Positions 33,931 to 44,744 of a stretch of DNA of 64,000 nucleotides are shown here, one piece after another. The notes beneath the pieces were generated by a model, which did no database searches, was not told the DNA's origin, and saw nothing but the letters and a program-made list of their open reading frames with translations. The first letter of the stretch is position 1. The number at the start of each line of letters is the position of its first letter. This DNA comes from Achatina immaculata. Lineage: Eukaryota > Mollusca > Gastropoda > Stylommatophora > Achatinidae. The stretch spans positions 28,058,927 through 28,122,926 of the forward strand of contig CM019713.1 of the NCBI GenBank assembly GCA_009760885.1. The letters run 5' to 3'. A program made the translations under genes and the position numbers.

Positions 33931-34694
33931 AGGCGAAAGATAAATATGGAGAAATATACAAGTTAAGCTGAGGGAATGGAAGAAACAAGTTTTCCAATAA
34001 AAATGATAGAAACAAGAAAGAAAGAAAGAAAAAGAAAGAAAAGAAAAGGAAGAAAGAAAAAAGAAAAGAAAGAAAGAAAGAAACTATATATAACTTCTCC
34101 TGTGTTAACATGTAGTTTTTACGCTGTTCCAAAATAATTTTTTAAAAAAAGAGAGAGAGAGGGAGAGAAGAGCAAAAGATACATTCTATTAATAATATTT
34201 CGTGATGCCACAGAATGGCATTTGTGAGTAATTTATAGGTCAGCGAGTTCCAGCCTTGTGCTGCGGCTCACTGGTATGACTAGACGGGTCCTTCGGTATG
34301 TCGCAATTTGTAAACCAGGCTAGAAAACAAGCGGTTTTGCTCGCTTTTAAATGATAAAACCTGCCCTTTAAAACTGTTTCCTAACAATGTTTTTCGACTT
34401 TTCAGCAAAGAAAGGATGATAATATCTGCTACAGGTTTTAAGAGAACACCCAACCATGAACATATAAATTCAAATCACTAACTAGACAGTAACAATGATC
34501 AGGGCAATACATTTGAAGATAGGTTCTCGTGTCGATCAAAGGACAACAAGAGTGACTGTTGTGTCTACTTCCCTTAGGGTGTGTCATACAAAATCGTCAT
34601 GGCGTGACGGACTGGAAAAGTAAGGGCGATGAAACGTGAAGCGATGTCAAGGACTTGGTTACATTATTGTGAGAAAGAATATCGAATCCGCCAA
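33931..34694. other. Unassigned sequence with (GAAA)n
   Basis: GAAA-rich run at 34014-34082 and a GA run at 34150-34168, followed by complex sequence without a recognised gene. Confidence 0.5.
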
Positions 34695-35145
34695 ACAAAC
34701 ATCAAGAAGCGTTGGTGAGTTAGAGACGTCAACAAACATCAAGGAACGATGATAAGTTAGAGACGTCAACAAACATCAAGGAACGGTGGTGAGTTAGAGA
34801 CGCCAACAAACATCAAAGAAGGTTGGTGAGTTATAGACATCGAACAGACATCAAGGAACGTTGGTGAGTTAGAGACGTCAACAAACATCAAAGAAGGTTG
34901 GTGAGTTATAGACATCGAACAGACATCAAGGAACGGTGGTGAGTTAGAGACGTCAACAAACATCAAAGAAGGTTGGTGAGTTATAGACATCGAACAAACA
35001 TCCGGGAACGTTGGTGAGTTATAGACATCGAACAAATATCAAAGAAGGTTGGTGAGTTATAGACACCGAACAAACATCAAAGAAGGTTGGTGAGTTACAA
35101 ACTTCAACAAACATCAAAGAAGGTTGGTGAGTTATAGATATGAAC
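34695..35145. repeat. 36/38-bp minisatellite, about 12 copies
   Basis: Core TTGGTGAGTTATAGACATCG with AACAAACATCAAAGAAGG. Two subtypes, GAGACGTCAACAAACATC (36 bp) and TAGACATCGAACAGACATC (38 bp), alternate through the middle, giving a ~74-bp higher-order unit. Confidence 0.93.
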
Positions 35146-36599
35146 TTAAAAGTAGTATCTTCAGCCTCCCGAAGCAGTTAAAAAACCAAACACGCACAGA
35201 TCTCTGGGAGTCATGACCCAGCGGGGGCTACCTGGAACTCTTAGTGCATAAGAAGTTTAAAGGACCAAAACTTCTGCCTGAAAGTGTGTGGGGGGGGGGG
35301 GGGAGAGGGGACGAAGTGTACTTCTCTGATGATCTGAGAAACTGTGATGTTGTTCCTCTCCCTACAACAGAGAGTCTCCAGCCTATGCTGCGATAACACT
35401 TACGAAAATAGTTATCTGTTATCTGTTGAAGTACGAGGCAGGCTACAATAATGAGAGTACAATGATAATAACAAGTAAAACTGTGAAGAGTATTATGTTA
35501 CATTGTCTTCATTCTCTGTGAATAACAGGCATAGTGATTATTATATCTCTTACTATCACAGTCTTTTAGTGATTAATTTTGGGACATAATTCTGAATTAG
35601 ATATTTTGCGGTCGCAATAATTAACATGGGTCATAGAATGTAGCATTCGACAAATACAGTCACAGTAATTAACGTTTGCCATGTAATGTAGCATTAGAAC
35701 GTCCTGTTTAGTATTACCATGAAATGTAGCAATGTAACGTAGCATTAGACCTTCCTGTTTAACATTACCATGAAATGTAGTCTTGAAATGTAACAGTTGA
35801 TTGACACAGGTCATCGAGCACAGAGAGTATAAAACCAGCCAGGAAGTCTGAAAGAAACCAAAAAAAAAAAAAATCAGTCACTAAAATTCAGCATCTTTCT
35901 GAAATATCATCAAATATATTCAGCTTCAGAAACAAAATTTTTTTTTCTTCTCTGAGGATCAGTTATCTTTTTCCAACAAACAGATTCATTTTTATCAAAA
36001 CAAAACCTCCTAAAAAAATATGATAACCTTTGAGCAACCTTATATTTTTGTAAATTTACCCGAGAAAGAAAACTGATCCATAATAATTTGAGAACCTCTC
36101 TCACTGTAATTATAATCCGAGCTATTTGCAGCGCTGCAGTCAAGGACGTTTAAGATCTCATTCCAGTGGACTTTTTCACATTGTGGTTCTAATAATAACT
36201 CGGCAAATCTTCGAAGAAGAAAAAAGGTTCTAAAAGAGCTGTCTGTTCATGAAATGTAGAATATCATTGACTCTACAGAGCGTTAAGGCGCATTTTGTTG
36301 ATGCCGTTTTTTTAGAGTGTGGGCTTTGGTTTTGAGAGAATATAAATTTAGTTTAATGAGAAACGGCATTTCTCGGATTATTTCTCTCTTGTAGAGGAAG
36401 GGGGAAAAAAGCAAGAGTATGACCTGCCTTAACTCTGAGAGAATTATGAGTTTAGAGAGCTAAGGGTGACCTTGATGGGGAAACAGGAGCAGGGAGATTT
36501 TAGGATTTAAGATTCTTCTTGCTGCTGATGTTTGGGATGTCGAGTGTCCTGGGTGTTCTGTGGAAAGGCCAGAGGTAGTTTGGTTATGTTCTACCTCCT
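35146..36599. other. Unassigned sequence
   Basis: A G-run near 35290-35305; two or three loose ~57-bp units around ATTACCATGAAATGTAGC at 35630-35790; the rest has no recognised gene or element. Confidence 0.45.
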
Positions 36600-36725
36600 T
36601 CATGGGTTCTCCGACCCCCTATTTAAGGCAATATATGCAGGGGAATCAGATACCGGCATCGAGCTACAATTTGAGGCTTCTTAGCTTACTCCGCTACCAC
36701 TAAGGCCATGCCGATCTCATCCTCG
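36600..36725 (-). repeat. Possible tRNA-like SINE head
   Basis: The minus strand reads GGCATGGCCTTAGTGGTAGC (A-box-like) and, about 40 bp on, TTGTAGCTCGATGCCGG (weak B box). It lies just downstream of the tRNA-Ser-like SINE. Weak evidence only. Confidence 0.3.
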
Positions 36726-36904
36726 TTTGAAATTGTTATTTAACATGCTTTTTGTTCGTGGAACGTATCGATGAAGAGGACATTGCGGAAATAAGGTTTA
36801 CCAATGGTATTAACATGAGTATTTTTATGCTATAATGAGTTGGGGATTGCAGTAACATTGATTCTAGTAGAGCAGAGATTGGTGATGGTGCAGTTCTAAT
36901 ATAA

Positions 36905-37198
36905 AAGATAAAAAGAAGAGTAAAATCCTCGTTTCCATGCAGCTAAGGCATCTTGGGATACGGTGTTAGGCCTGTGTTTCTAAGACCATCGGCACATGAA
37001 AGTCTGATGAGGTTCAGTATCACATCTGGACTCATTTACCTTTCCAGGTTTTTATGGTACCCATAATTAGAGGCTGGGTTGACCCCCCGGGGTCTTTTTG
37101 GTGTGGCGGTACCAGACAAAACCTGCACTGCTGGAACTTGAACCCGGTACCACCGCATTAGCAGACCGAGCGCCTTAACCACTCAGCCAACCACTACG
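36905..37198 (-). repeat. tRNA-Ser-derived SINE, near full length
   Basis: The minus strand begins GTAGTGGTTGGCTGAGTGGT (A box TGGCTGAGTGG), continues with GGTCTGCTAATGCGG, like the anticodon loop of tRNA-Ser(GCU), then CCGGGTTCAAGTTCCAGC (B box). A ~200-bp body follows with GGTGTTAGGCCTGTG, ACATGAAAGTCTGATG and a 3' end near AGTAAAATCC. The anticodon stem is not intact, so it is not a tRNA gene. A 5'-truncated copy of the 3' half lies at 49824-49943. Confidence 0.85.
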
Positions 37199-37552
37199 AA
37201 AAATGATGGAAAGGAACAAAGGTGAGAAGAAATGGTAAAAAGTGCTAAGAGATCAGCATGTAGAAGTGTAAAACAAACAGTAGCAAACCAATATTTCGCC
37301 GATATGCCATTATCAGAGACGATTTAAATAATGAGACAACAACAACAAAAATAAAACACAGAAATGCTATCTAGGTCACAGAGATACTCTTTGTTAAGAT
37401 GTCAAACAAGGAGTGCCCTTTTTTACCATTTTTTCTCACTTTTGCCTCTTTCTTCTTTTGTAAAACTGTGATTGTCTACCTCTACTCTAACCAGGACAAG
37501 ATTGGAAATAATGTATTTGGAATTTGTTGAAAACGACGGCGAGGTTTGCTGA
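37199..37552. other. Unassigned sequence with PLE-like motif
   Basis: Minus-strand CTCTGATAATGGCATATCGG followed by CGAAATATTGG near 37290-37320 resembles the motif at 58311 and 58675 (see findings). No gene. Confidence 0.4.
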
Positions 37553-37847
37553 AGATGAACTCAGTCAGTCATGTACATGTCCCTTCCGGAGCTTTGCCTC
37601 CCTAACAGCACTCCTGTCGGTCTCTCGGTTGTGAGCAAGATGCCCTGCTGCTGATGCATCCATTTGCAGATCATCAACGATGTCTTGCAGCCATCTTCGC
37701 CTTGGTCTTCCTCTCTTTCTTTTTCCCATTATGTACCCCTTCCAAGACTGTCTTCTCTAAATTCTCATGACGTTTAATGTGTCCAAAATATGTACGTTTT
37801 CTCTGTTCCAGCCTTCTTCAATATTAAGTTCTTGTAGTAGATGAACT
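37553..37847 (-). mobile_element. RTE-type LINE 3' fragment with 9-bp TSD (copy 9)
   Basis: Insert 37562-37838, flanked by AGATGAACT (37553-37561 and 37839-37847). It carries the QDIVDD and GKRKRGRPRRR region with an extra base before it and an internal ~30-bp deletion (GTTTTCTCTGTTCCAGCC). Tail (ACTG)-type. Confidence 0.9.
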
Positions 37848-38384
37848 GTTAAATAAAAATATGAAAGTTGACATCACCACGGACCTATTTTCTATCTCCG
37901 TATTTTAACGGTTTTTTTTTTTAGTTTAATTTTGTTTTCCCCTGTTTGAATATTCATAACATATCGAAGCGCTTCATACATTATGCATGCCGCAAGTGGA
38001 GCATGATAAATATTTATCTCCAGGCGCAGGTAATAAATGATAAAATGTGACGTGTCTGTAGCATCTGCGCTGTCTGGCGTGTTTTGGTTAACTGTCTCAC
38101 TGTTTAAGCACTGACAAGTTTATCGCTGCGGTTTACAGCTGCACTTAAAGTTGCCAAAAATTGTAGCCCCCTTATATATTTTTGGTATAGGCGCCAATAT
38201 GGGGACTTGGGAGGTTATAAACTAACCGTATATGTTATCGTTTTTTGTGGTTTATGGTTTGGATCATCATCGTTGCATTCTGGAAATGTCCATGGATACT
38301 CAGATACGCCCCCCCTCCCCCCTTCCCAACTTAAAAAATCAGAGTCCTGTTAGTGCTTGTCCTGCCTTGGTTGATAAGTCCTCT
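37848..38384. other. Unassigned sequence
   Basis: Complex AT-rich sequence. No gene or element recognised. Confidence 0.45.
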
Positions 38385-39205
38385 CGTGTGTTCAGTGTGC
38401 CTCTCGTTCCTGGCCGACCCAGTCTGTACTCTCAGCTCTCTCAGGTCTCAGCTGCTCTCTAAGTCCTCCACTCCCAGCTCTCTCAGTCTCAGCTGCTCTC
38501 TAAGTCCTCCACTCCCAGCTCTCTCAGGTCTCAGCTGCTCTCTAAGTCCTCCACTCCCAGCTCTCTCAGTCTCAGCTGCTCTCTAATTCCTCCACTCCCA
38601 GCTCTCTCAGGTCTCAGCTGCTCTCTAATTCCTCCACTCCCAGCTCTCTCAGTCTCAGCTGCTCTCTAATTCCTCCACTCCCAGCTCTCTCAGTCTCAGC
38701 TGCTCTCTAATTCCTCCACTCCCAGCTCTCTCAGTCTCAGCTGCTCTCTAAGTCCTCCACTCCCAGCTCTCTCAGTCTCAGCTGCTCTCTAATTCCTCCA
38801 CTCCCAGCTCTCAGTCTCAGCTGCTCTCTAAGTCCTCCACTCCCAGCTCTCTCAGTCTCAGCTGCTCTCTAATTCCTCCACTCCCAGCTCTCTCAGTCTC
38901 AGCTGCTCTCTAATTCCTCCACTCCCATCTCTCTCAATCTCAGCTGCTCTCTAAGTCCTCCACTCCCAGCTCTCTCAGTCTCAGCTGCTCTCTGTCCTCC
39001 ACTCCCAGCTCTCTCAGTCTCAGCTGCTCTCTGTCCTCCACTCCCAGCTCTCTCAGTCTCATCTGCTATCTAAGTCCTCCACTCCCAGCTCTCTCAGTCT
39101 CAGCTGCTCTCTAATTCCTCCACTCCCAGCTCTCTCAGTCTCAGCTGCTCTCTGTCCTCCACTCCCAGCTCTCTCAGTCTCATCTGCTATCTAAGTCCTC
39201 CACTC
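38385..39205. repeat. 41-bp minisatellite, about 20 copies
   Basis: Core TCCTCCACTCCCAGCTCTCT followed by CAGTCTCAGCTGCTCTCTAA. Length variants of 42 bp (CAGGTCTCAG) and 37 bp (CTCTGTCC) occur in blocks. Its right end runs directly into a LINE RNase H fragment. Confidence 0.95.
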
Positions 39206-39462
39206 TGCATATCTCTCTGAGCGCATTAACAATATGAGCTCGATCCAATGGTTGTCCATCTGCGATGATGTCAGATCCGGCCAAGTTCTCTCATTTCCCT
39301 GAACTCCCGCGTTCCCAGAGACATAGACGAAAGTGACTCTGCGAATCTTTGATTTCTGAAATGACTCGAGCCACTGCCTGCGTACAGAACCAGCCTTGAC
39401 CTTCCGAATCATACTCAATGAATCACTTAGCATGCCGATTCCTACTTACCTTTCCGTTGCTA
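39191..39462 (-). pseudogene. LINE RNase H domain remnant
   Basis: The minus frame reads VGIGMLSDSLSMIRKVKAGS, RRQWLESFQKSKIRRVTF, then VYVSGNAGVQGNER, matching the end of a LINE-type RNase H (tD-S-q-s then PGH-x-G-x-x-GNE-x-AD). The catalytic His of PGHAG is replaced (SGNAG) and the AD after GNER is shifted, so it is dead. RNase H in a LINE points to the I superfamily (I/Nimb-like). It reads SERYAEWRT at its end, where the 41-bp array begins. Confidence 0.75.
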
Positions 39463-39821
39463 AAAAAAAAGTAATGGCAGCCGATTTTGTGAAGAATTCT
39501 TGTAAAACTTTTATTGCTGTACTGGCTATAAGCGTTCAGTGGCGGTTTCTTTAGTACCTGAAAAGGAACTGAAATCTGGTCTTCCCATCAGGTCGAGGAA
39601 ACACAAGCTGAGCCAGGTCTCCTTTTGACAAAGAGAAGGAGCATACCCAGGACAGAGATTAGTGTTATCTGAACGTGCCATGTCGCTGTTTGAGTTTTGC
39701 TTTAGTTAGAGGGCAACAATATTGTAAGTGGTTAAAAAAAGTTGAACTGTCATTTCTTCCATTTTTTTTTTTTTTGGGGGGGGGGGGATGGAGAAGGACA
39801 CATCACGCAAGCTAAACAGCA
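39463..39821. other. Unassigned sequence with T/G runs
   Basis: A T-run then a G-run at 39762-39787. No gene. Confidence 0.5.
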
Positions 39822-40190
39822 ATCAGCAACCCATAGCTATTCGCTGTGTCAGTGTTAGCAACACATAGCTATTCGCTGTGTCAGTGTTAGCAACCCATAG
39901 CTATTCGCTGTGTCAGTGTTAGCAACACATAGCTATTCGCTGTGTCAGTGTTAGCAGCCCATAGCTATTCGCTGTGTCAGTGTTAGCAACACATAGCTAT
40001 TCGCTGTGTCAGTGTTAGCAACACATAGCTATTCGCTATGTCAGTGTTAGCAACCCATAGCTATTCGCTGTGTCAGTGTTAGCGACCCACAGTTATCTAC
40101 TGCTATTGTGTCAGTGTTAGCAACCCATAGTTATCTACTGTGTCAGGGTTAGAGACCCACAGTTATCTCCCCTGTCATGGCTAAAGACCC
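39822..40190. repeat. 32-bp minisatellite, about 11 copies
   Basis: Core CATAGCTATTCGCTGTGTCA followed by GTGTTAGCAACA. Later copies (40080-40240) diverge to CCCACAGTTATCTACTG. One unit (40024-40041) is identical over 18 bp to sequence in the LINE at 44813-44830. Confidence 0.93.
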
Positions 40191-41535
40191 ACAGTTATAT
40201 ACTCTGTCGAGGTTAGAGACCCACATCTATCTACTCTGTGTAAACAGACCACAGCTAGCCAAAAATTGTCCCAACTTCAGACCGGTAACTATGACAGCAC
40301 CACAACAAGAACTGACAGATCACCAGACTTTGTACCATCGAACCAAAAATGAGCACAAAAATATAGCAGCAAGCCAAGAACGTTTGTAGCGTCAAAACAA
40401 GACTTGGCATAACACCAATTCAAGCACTTAGCAGCATCAAATCAAGAACAAGGAAGCACCAAGCCAAGATCGGACACCAACAATCCAGGAACTTACTCAG
40501 CACCAAATTTATAACACCCAGCACCAAGAGTGAAGGCCAGCCATTTATTTTTACATTGGCTGATCAAGTAAACAGATCTGGCGTATTTTCCTTGCTGCGG
40601 TTTCTGTTTCTGGCTTCCTTCAAATGTTGAGTTCGTTATTTCTAGCAGCACTGGAGACATTTGATAGCATCTACAGATACCAGAAAGAAAGAATGTGTCT
40701 TATATTTTTAGAGCGCACCAGTTTTTACCCTGTTAAATGTATTTCAGCGTTCTATTTTAGCTATTATTTAACTCGTTTATGGTTTCAATAAGATTGAGTT
40801 ATTTCTTCTTCTTCTCCTCCTCCTCTTCATCCTCTTCCTCCTCCTCATCATCCTTCTTCTTCTTCCTTCTTCCTTCTTCTTCTTCTTCCTTCTTCTTCTT
40901 TCCTAAAATCTGCTTGTTTAGGTTTTAAGTGCACGCTTCGTGTAGAACTTGGGAGTATGTTACACCCACTTGCTTAAAGTCCCAGATCAGGTCCACGAAA
41001 CCAGTCTACCAGGAAATGTCAGCGTCACCTTGATAGTCAGGGAGATCGTAAACTTTAGTACATCACTTAGGGCTGTAAAAGCAGTCATGAGACCGCAAGG
41101 AAGCGTCTGGGAAGTATGAAAGAGGCTGATATCTTGGTGAAGTTTCGCTTGGTCTAGAACTCTTCCATGCTGGATAAGTATAAAGTCTTACATGTTTAGT
41201 GGTGTAGTGTAACGTTCTGAAGAAGACATGGGAGAAGTACCACATGACAGAAGCGTGCACACTTTATTATGATACAAGAGAAACAACAGACCAAAAAAGA
41301 AAAGTTCAGGAAAAATTTAAGACAAAGCAGCTGAATTCTGAATTTCTATTTTGATTGTAAGATAAACGAACTACTTTCTAGAACGCCAGCATCTTCACAA
41401 ATTGGCTATCAGATACTTTCTAGAGTATCTGTAATATGCTTTTATCAGCCGCTGGATTTGATAAACACGAGTCTTACAGAAAATAATGATGCTGAACATA
41501 AGCTGCTGATAACAAGTATGTATGTATGTCTTCTC
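40191..41535. other. Unassigned sequence with CTT/CTC tract
   Basis: Decayed tandem traces around GCACCAAGCCAAG at 40300-40520, a pyrimidine tract (CTT/CTC) at 40803-40910, and otherwise complex sequence. No gene recognised. Confidence 0.4.
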
Positions 41536-41537
41536 TT

Positions 41538-41582
<45 letters not shown>

Positions 41583-41595
41583 TGCACACCCTGCA

Positions 41596-41642
<47 letters not shown>
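41536..41642. repeat. (CT)n and (TA)n microsatellites
   Basis: (CT)n at 41536-41580 and (TA)n at 41600-41642. Confidence 0.95.
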
Positions 41643-41646
<4 letters not shown>

Positions 41647-41649
41647 ATG

Positions 41650-42102
41650 AAGACTATATAGGAATCTAAAAAGCTGAGCATGACTATGAAAATCTGGATG
41701 TTTATGAGTAATGTTCTAAGTTTACTACTCTATAGAAGTGAATGCTAGAAAATCACCAGAACTATAGAAGACAAGCTGAATTCTTTGCAAACTGTTTACG
41801 AAAGTTTAGAAGAGTCTGGGCCAAACACCCTGAGAAATAACACCTTGTTTGGCAGACATGCAGATAAATGCACTGGGAACAATTATTAAGGAAAGACGTT
41901 GGCGATGGTTGGGACATGTGCTCTAAGTGACTGACGACTCTCTACCAAAAATATCACTAAGATGGACACCACAGAAGGAACAGGATTAAGGCTAGACCAA
42001 AAAAGACATGGAGAAGGACAACAGAGAGGATGATGAAGAATAGAGAGGATGATGAAGAATAGAGGGCAGACCTGTGCAAGAGCCGAAAGAAAAAGGACTA
42101 TA
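41650..42102 (+). mobile_element. LINE 3' fragment, relative of the 32816 copy
   Basis: In broken frames: TMKIWMFMSNVLSLLLYRSE with CWKITRTIEDKLNSLQT, then GKTLAMVGTCAL-type codons and sequence nearly identical in DNA to 32870-33040 (AAAGACGTTGGCGATGGTTG, ATGGACACCACAG). A tandem duplication GAGAGGATGATGAAGAATA lies near 42025-42060. The end (CALGT region) is missing. The RTE copy at 42119 follows directly. Confidence 0.75.
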
Positions 42103-42110
42103 AATATAAT

Positions 42111-42919
42111 CATTGCTTGTCCAGATTAGAGATTAGACATGCTGATGACACAGTATTACTGTCCACAACACAAAAAGGAATGGTAAAACTAATTATGTCA
42201 GTCTGTAAGAACAGCGAAGAGCAAAACCTCTATTTTAATGCGAAGAAAACTAAATTGATGACAACTGACAAAACAAATGAGGCAGGTGAAATATGTATCA
42301 ATGAGGAAAAATTGGAAGAGGTGAAGAGTTTTGAATATATTGGATCATTACTAATTAATAATGGAGATACAATGAGGGAAATTAAAAGGAGGACATCTAT
42401 CGCTCTTCAGAAAGTAAAACAACTAAAGAATCTGTGGAGAGGAACAGACAGAACTACAAAAATAAGATGTTTAAGGGCATGCATCTTTCCCATCGCAACA
42501 TATGCCTGTGAGACCTGGACACTTAACAAAACAGCTGAGAAACACATAAATGCCTTTGAAAGTAAATGCTACAGAAGAGTTCTTCAAATATCATGGACAC
42601 AGAAAAGAACAAATACATCTATACTAGAAGAACTTAATATTGAAGAAGGCTGGCTAGTAAAGAGGATAAACCAGAGAAAATTTAAATATTTTGGACACAT
42701 TAAACGTCATGATAATCTAGAGAAGACAGTCTTGGAAGGGTACATAATGGGAAAAAGAAAGAGAGGAAGACCAAGGCGAAGATGGCTGTAAGACATGGTT
42801 GATAATCTGCAAATGAATGCATCAGCAACAGGGCATCTTGCTCACAACCGAGAGGCCTACACGAGAGCTGTTAGGGAGGCAAAGTTCCGCAAGGGACATG
42901 CAAATGGCTGACATTGCTT
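42111..42919 (+). mobile_element. RTE-type LINE with catalytic box and 8-bp TSD (copy 10)
   Basis: Insert 42119-42911, flanked by CATTGCTT (42111-42118 and 42912-42919). One frame of about 220 codons starts just before RT motif RHADDTVLLSTTQKGM (the first Tyr of YADD is His here) and continues NAKKTKLMTTDKTNEAGE, SFEYIGSLLINNGDTM, CIFPIATYACETWTLNKTAE, LQISWTQKRTN and MGKRKRGRPRRRWL to a premature TAA at 42789-42791. The remaining ~40 codons to FRKGHANG follow in the same frame. The best-preserved long RTE frame in the window, 5'-truncated inside RT. Confidence 0.93.
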
Positions 42920-43270
42920 ATCACTCCCTTGGGATTATAGAACAAAGTCTCTCCAATCCTCCCTGTTCTTGAATTTGTTCTATACTTCCTGCCATGTTTA
43001 TGGCTTGTCCCTGAGATATTTAATAATTTCCCTTCTCCAAGTCGTTCTGGGCCTTCCTTCATTGTCTGTTTCCCTGGGGGGTTCCATGTCAGTGCCTGCC
43101 TTGTTATGCCGGTGTCTGGTTTCCTTAGTATGTAGCCAGTCCACCTCCATTGTCTAGACATGATTTGTAGGTTTATAGGCTCATGCGCTGCTCTTTCCCA
43201 GACTTCCATGTTCCTGGTCTTGCCCTGCCTTTTAACGTTTATAATCTTTATCAGGCGGCAGTTCATGGAT
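42920..43270 (-). mobile_element. LINE 3' fragment (fifth family)
   Basis: Minus frame with IINVKRQGKTRNMEVWERA, EPINLQIMSRQWRWTGYILR and TRQALTWNPPGKQTMKEGPE. R-W-x-W-x-G-x-x-L-R-K-P followed by RQALTWNPPGK is a common LINE ORF2 C-terminal signature in invertebrates. The RTE insertion at 42119-42911 lies at its 3' side. The 33-bp array begins about 10 bp beyond its 5' side. Confidence 0.75.
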
Positions 43271-43276
43271 TTTTGT

Positions 43277-43490
43277 TTATCTCCCTTGTTTTGTTTTACC
43301 CATCCCCCTCTGTCTCCCTTGTTTTGTTTTACCCATCCCCCTTTGTCTCCCTTGTTTTGTTTTACCCATCCCCCTTTGTCTCCCTTGTTTTGTTTTACCC
43401 ATCCCCCTTTGTCTCCCTTGTTTTGTTTTACCCATCCCCCTTTGTCTCCCTTGTTTTGTTTTACCCATCCCCCTTTGTCTCCGAGTCAGA
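43277..43490. repeat. 33-bp minisatellite, about 6 copies
   Basis: Unit TCTCCCTTGTTTTGTTTTAC plus CCATCCCCCTTTG (33 bp), units nearly identical. Open in every forward frame because 33 is divisible by 3. Confidence 0.93.
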
Positions 43491-44029
43491 CATTAGGACA
43501 GTTCTTACACTACACTTTATGTTTTTGGTTAAAAAAGAACAAAAACAAGCTGTTCGGAATAGTTCTTTGCGCTTTATGAGACCCGTGCTTATTTCAGAAT
43601 AAGTATTGTTGCTTTTCTTTTGATTTGGTCAAACCAACAGATTGTTTTAAATCGGTCTCCCTCTGCTTCTTTTCCCGCCTAGATTTCCTTGGTTTTCAGA
43701 TTGTCTTAAGTCTGCCCCCCTTGTTATCAGTTCAAATAATTTTACTTCTTTTTATCCCATAGTTAAAAGATAATTTAAGACTAGAGCAAAGTTTGTCAGT
43801 ACATTATCGTTTGTAGTAGTTTTAAATTGTAGCTTAAGATAAGGAAATTACAACTTAGAGTGATAATCTTCCGACTGAAAACAGGACACTGCAGCTGAGA
43901 CATCTGTACCCAAAGCTAAAAGTTGTCGCAACAGAGCTATGTGCCTGCTGCTAAGAACAACAGATGCCGCATCACATCATTCTCAGTTGCCAGCTACACA
44001 GCTCACTCAGTCAAAGATTCTGGCCAGAC
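43491..44029. other. Unassigned sequence
   Basis: T-rich to 43850, then complex sequence leading into the array at 44030. No gene seen. Confidence 0.45.
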
Positions 44030-44550
44030 ACCAGTCTCCCTAAAAGAGAAGCTCTACTGTGATGCTGGACAGACCCTAGTCTCGTACAAGAAAAGCTCTA
44101 TGGTGATGTTGGCCAGACCCAAATCTCTCTACAAGAGAACTCTGCGATAATGCTGGCCAGACCCCAGCCCCCTACAAGTGAAGCTCTACGGTGATGCTGG
44201 CAAAACCCAGTCCCTCCACAAGAGAATTCTACAGTGACGCTGGCCAGTCTCCCTACAAGAGAACTCTACAGTGACGCTGGCCAGATCCAAGTCTCCATAC
44301 AAGAGAACTCTACGGTAATGCTGGCCAAACCCCAAACTCCATACAAGAGAACTCTACGATGAAGCTGGCCAGACTCCAGCCCCCTAAAAGAGAAGCTCTA
44401 CGATGAAGCTGGCCAGACTCCAGCCCCCTAAAAGAGAAGCTCTACGGTGATGCTAGCCAGACTCCAGCCCCCTAAAAGAGAAGCTCTACGGTGATGCTGG
44501 CCAGATTCCAGCCCCCTAAAAGAGAAGCTCTACGGTGATGCTGCAAACAT
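44030..44550. repeat. ~43-bp minisatellite, about 12 copies
   Basis: Core GAAGCTCTACGGTGATGCTG followed by GCCAGACTCCAGCCCCCTAA. Left units are diverged (TACAAGAGAACTCTAC) and right units near-identical. It ends about 200 bp before the RNase H LINE. Confidence 0.92.
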
Positions 44551-44744
44551 GAGACAAAGTGTGGCATTTGTGAGAGAGAGAATACTGTCAACGTGTGAGC
44601 GAACGAAAAAAGAAGAAGAAAAACTGAGGAAACACTTTCTTTACCTTATCATTTGCACAAGTTTTAAAACATTACTTAAGACTGAGGAAAAGGCTGACAG
44701 CATTTTATGTTTTTACATGGTCTACTTTATCCACGACTAAGATA

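Noticed and set aside
37110..37198. Functional tRNA-Ser gene
   Set aside because: A and B boxes and a CTGCTAA loop are present, but the anticodon and acceptor stems do not pair well and a repeated SINE body follows.
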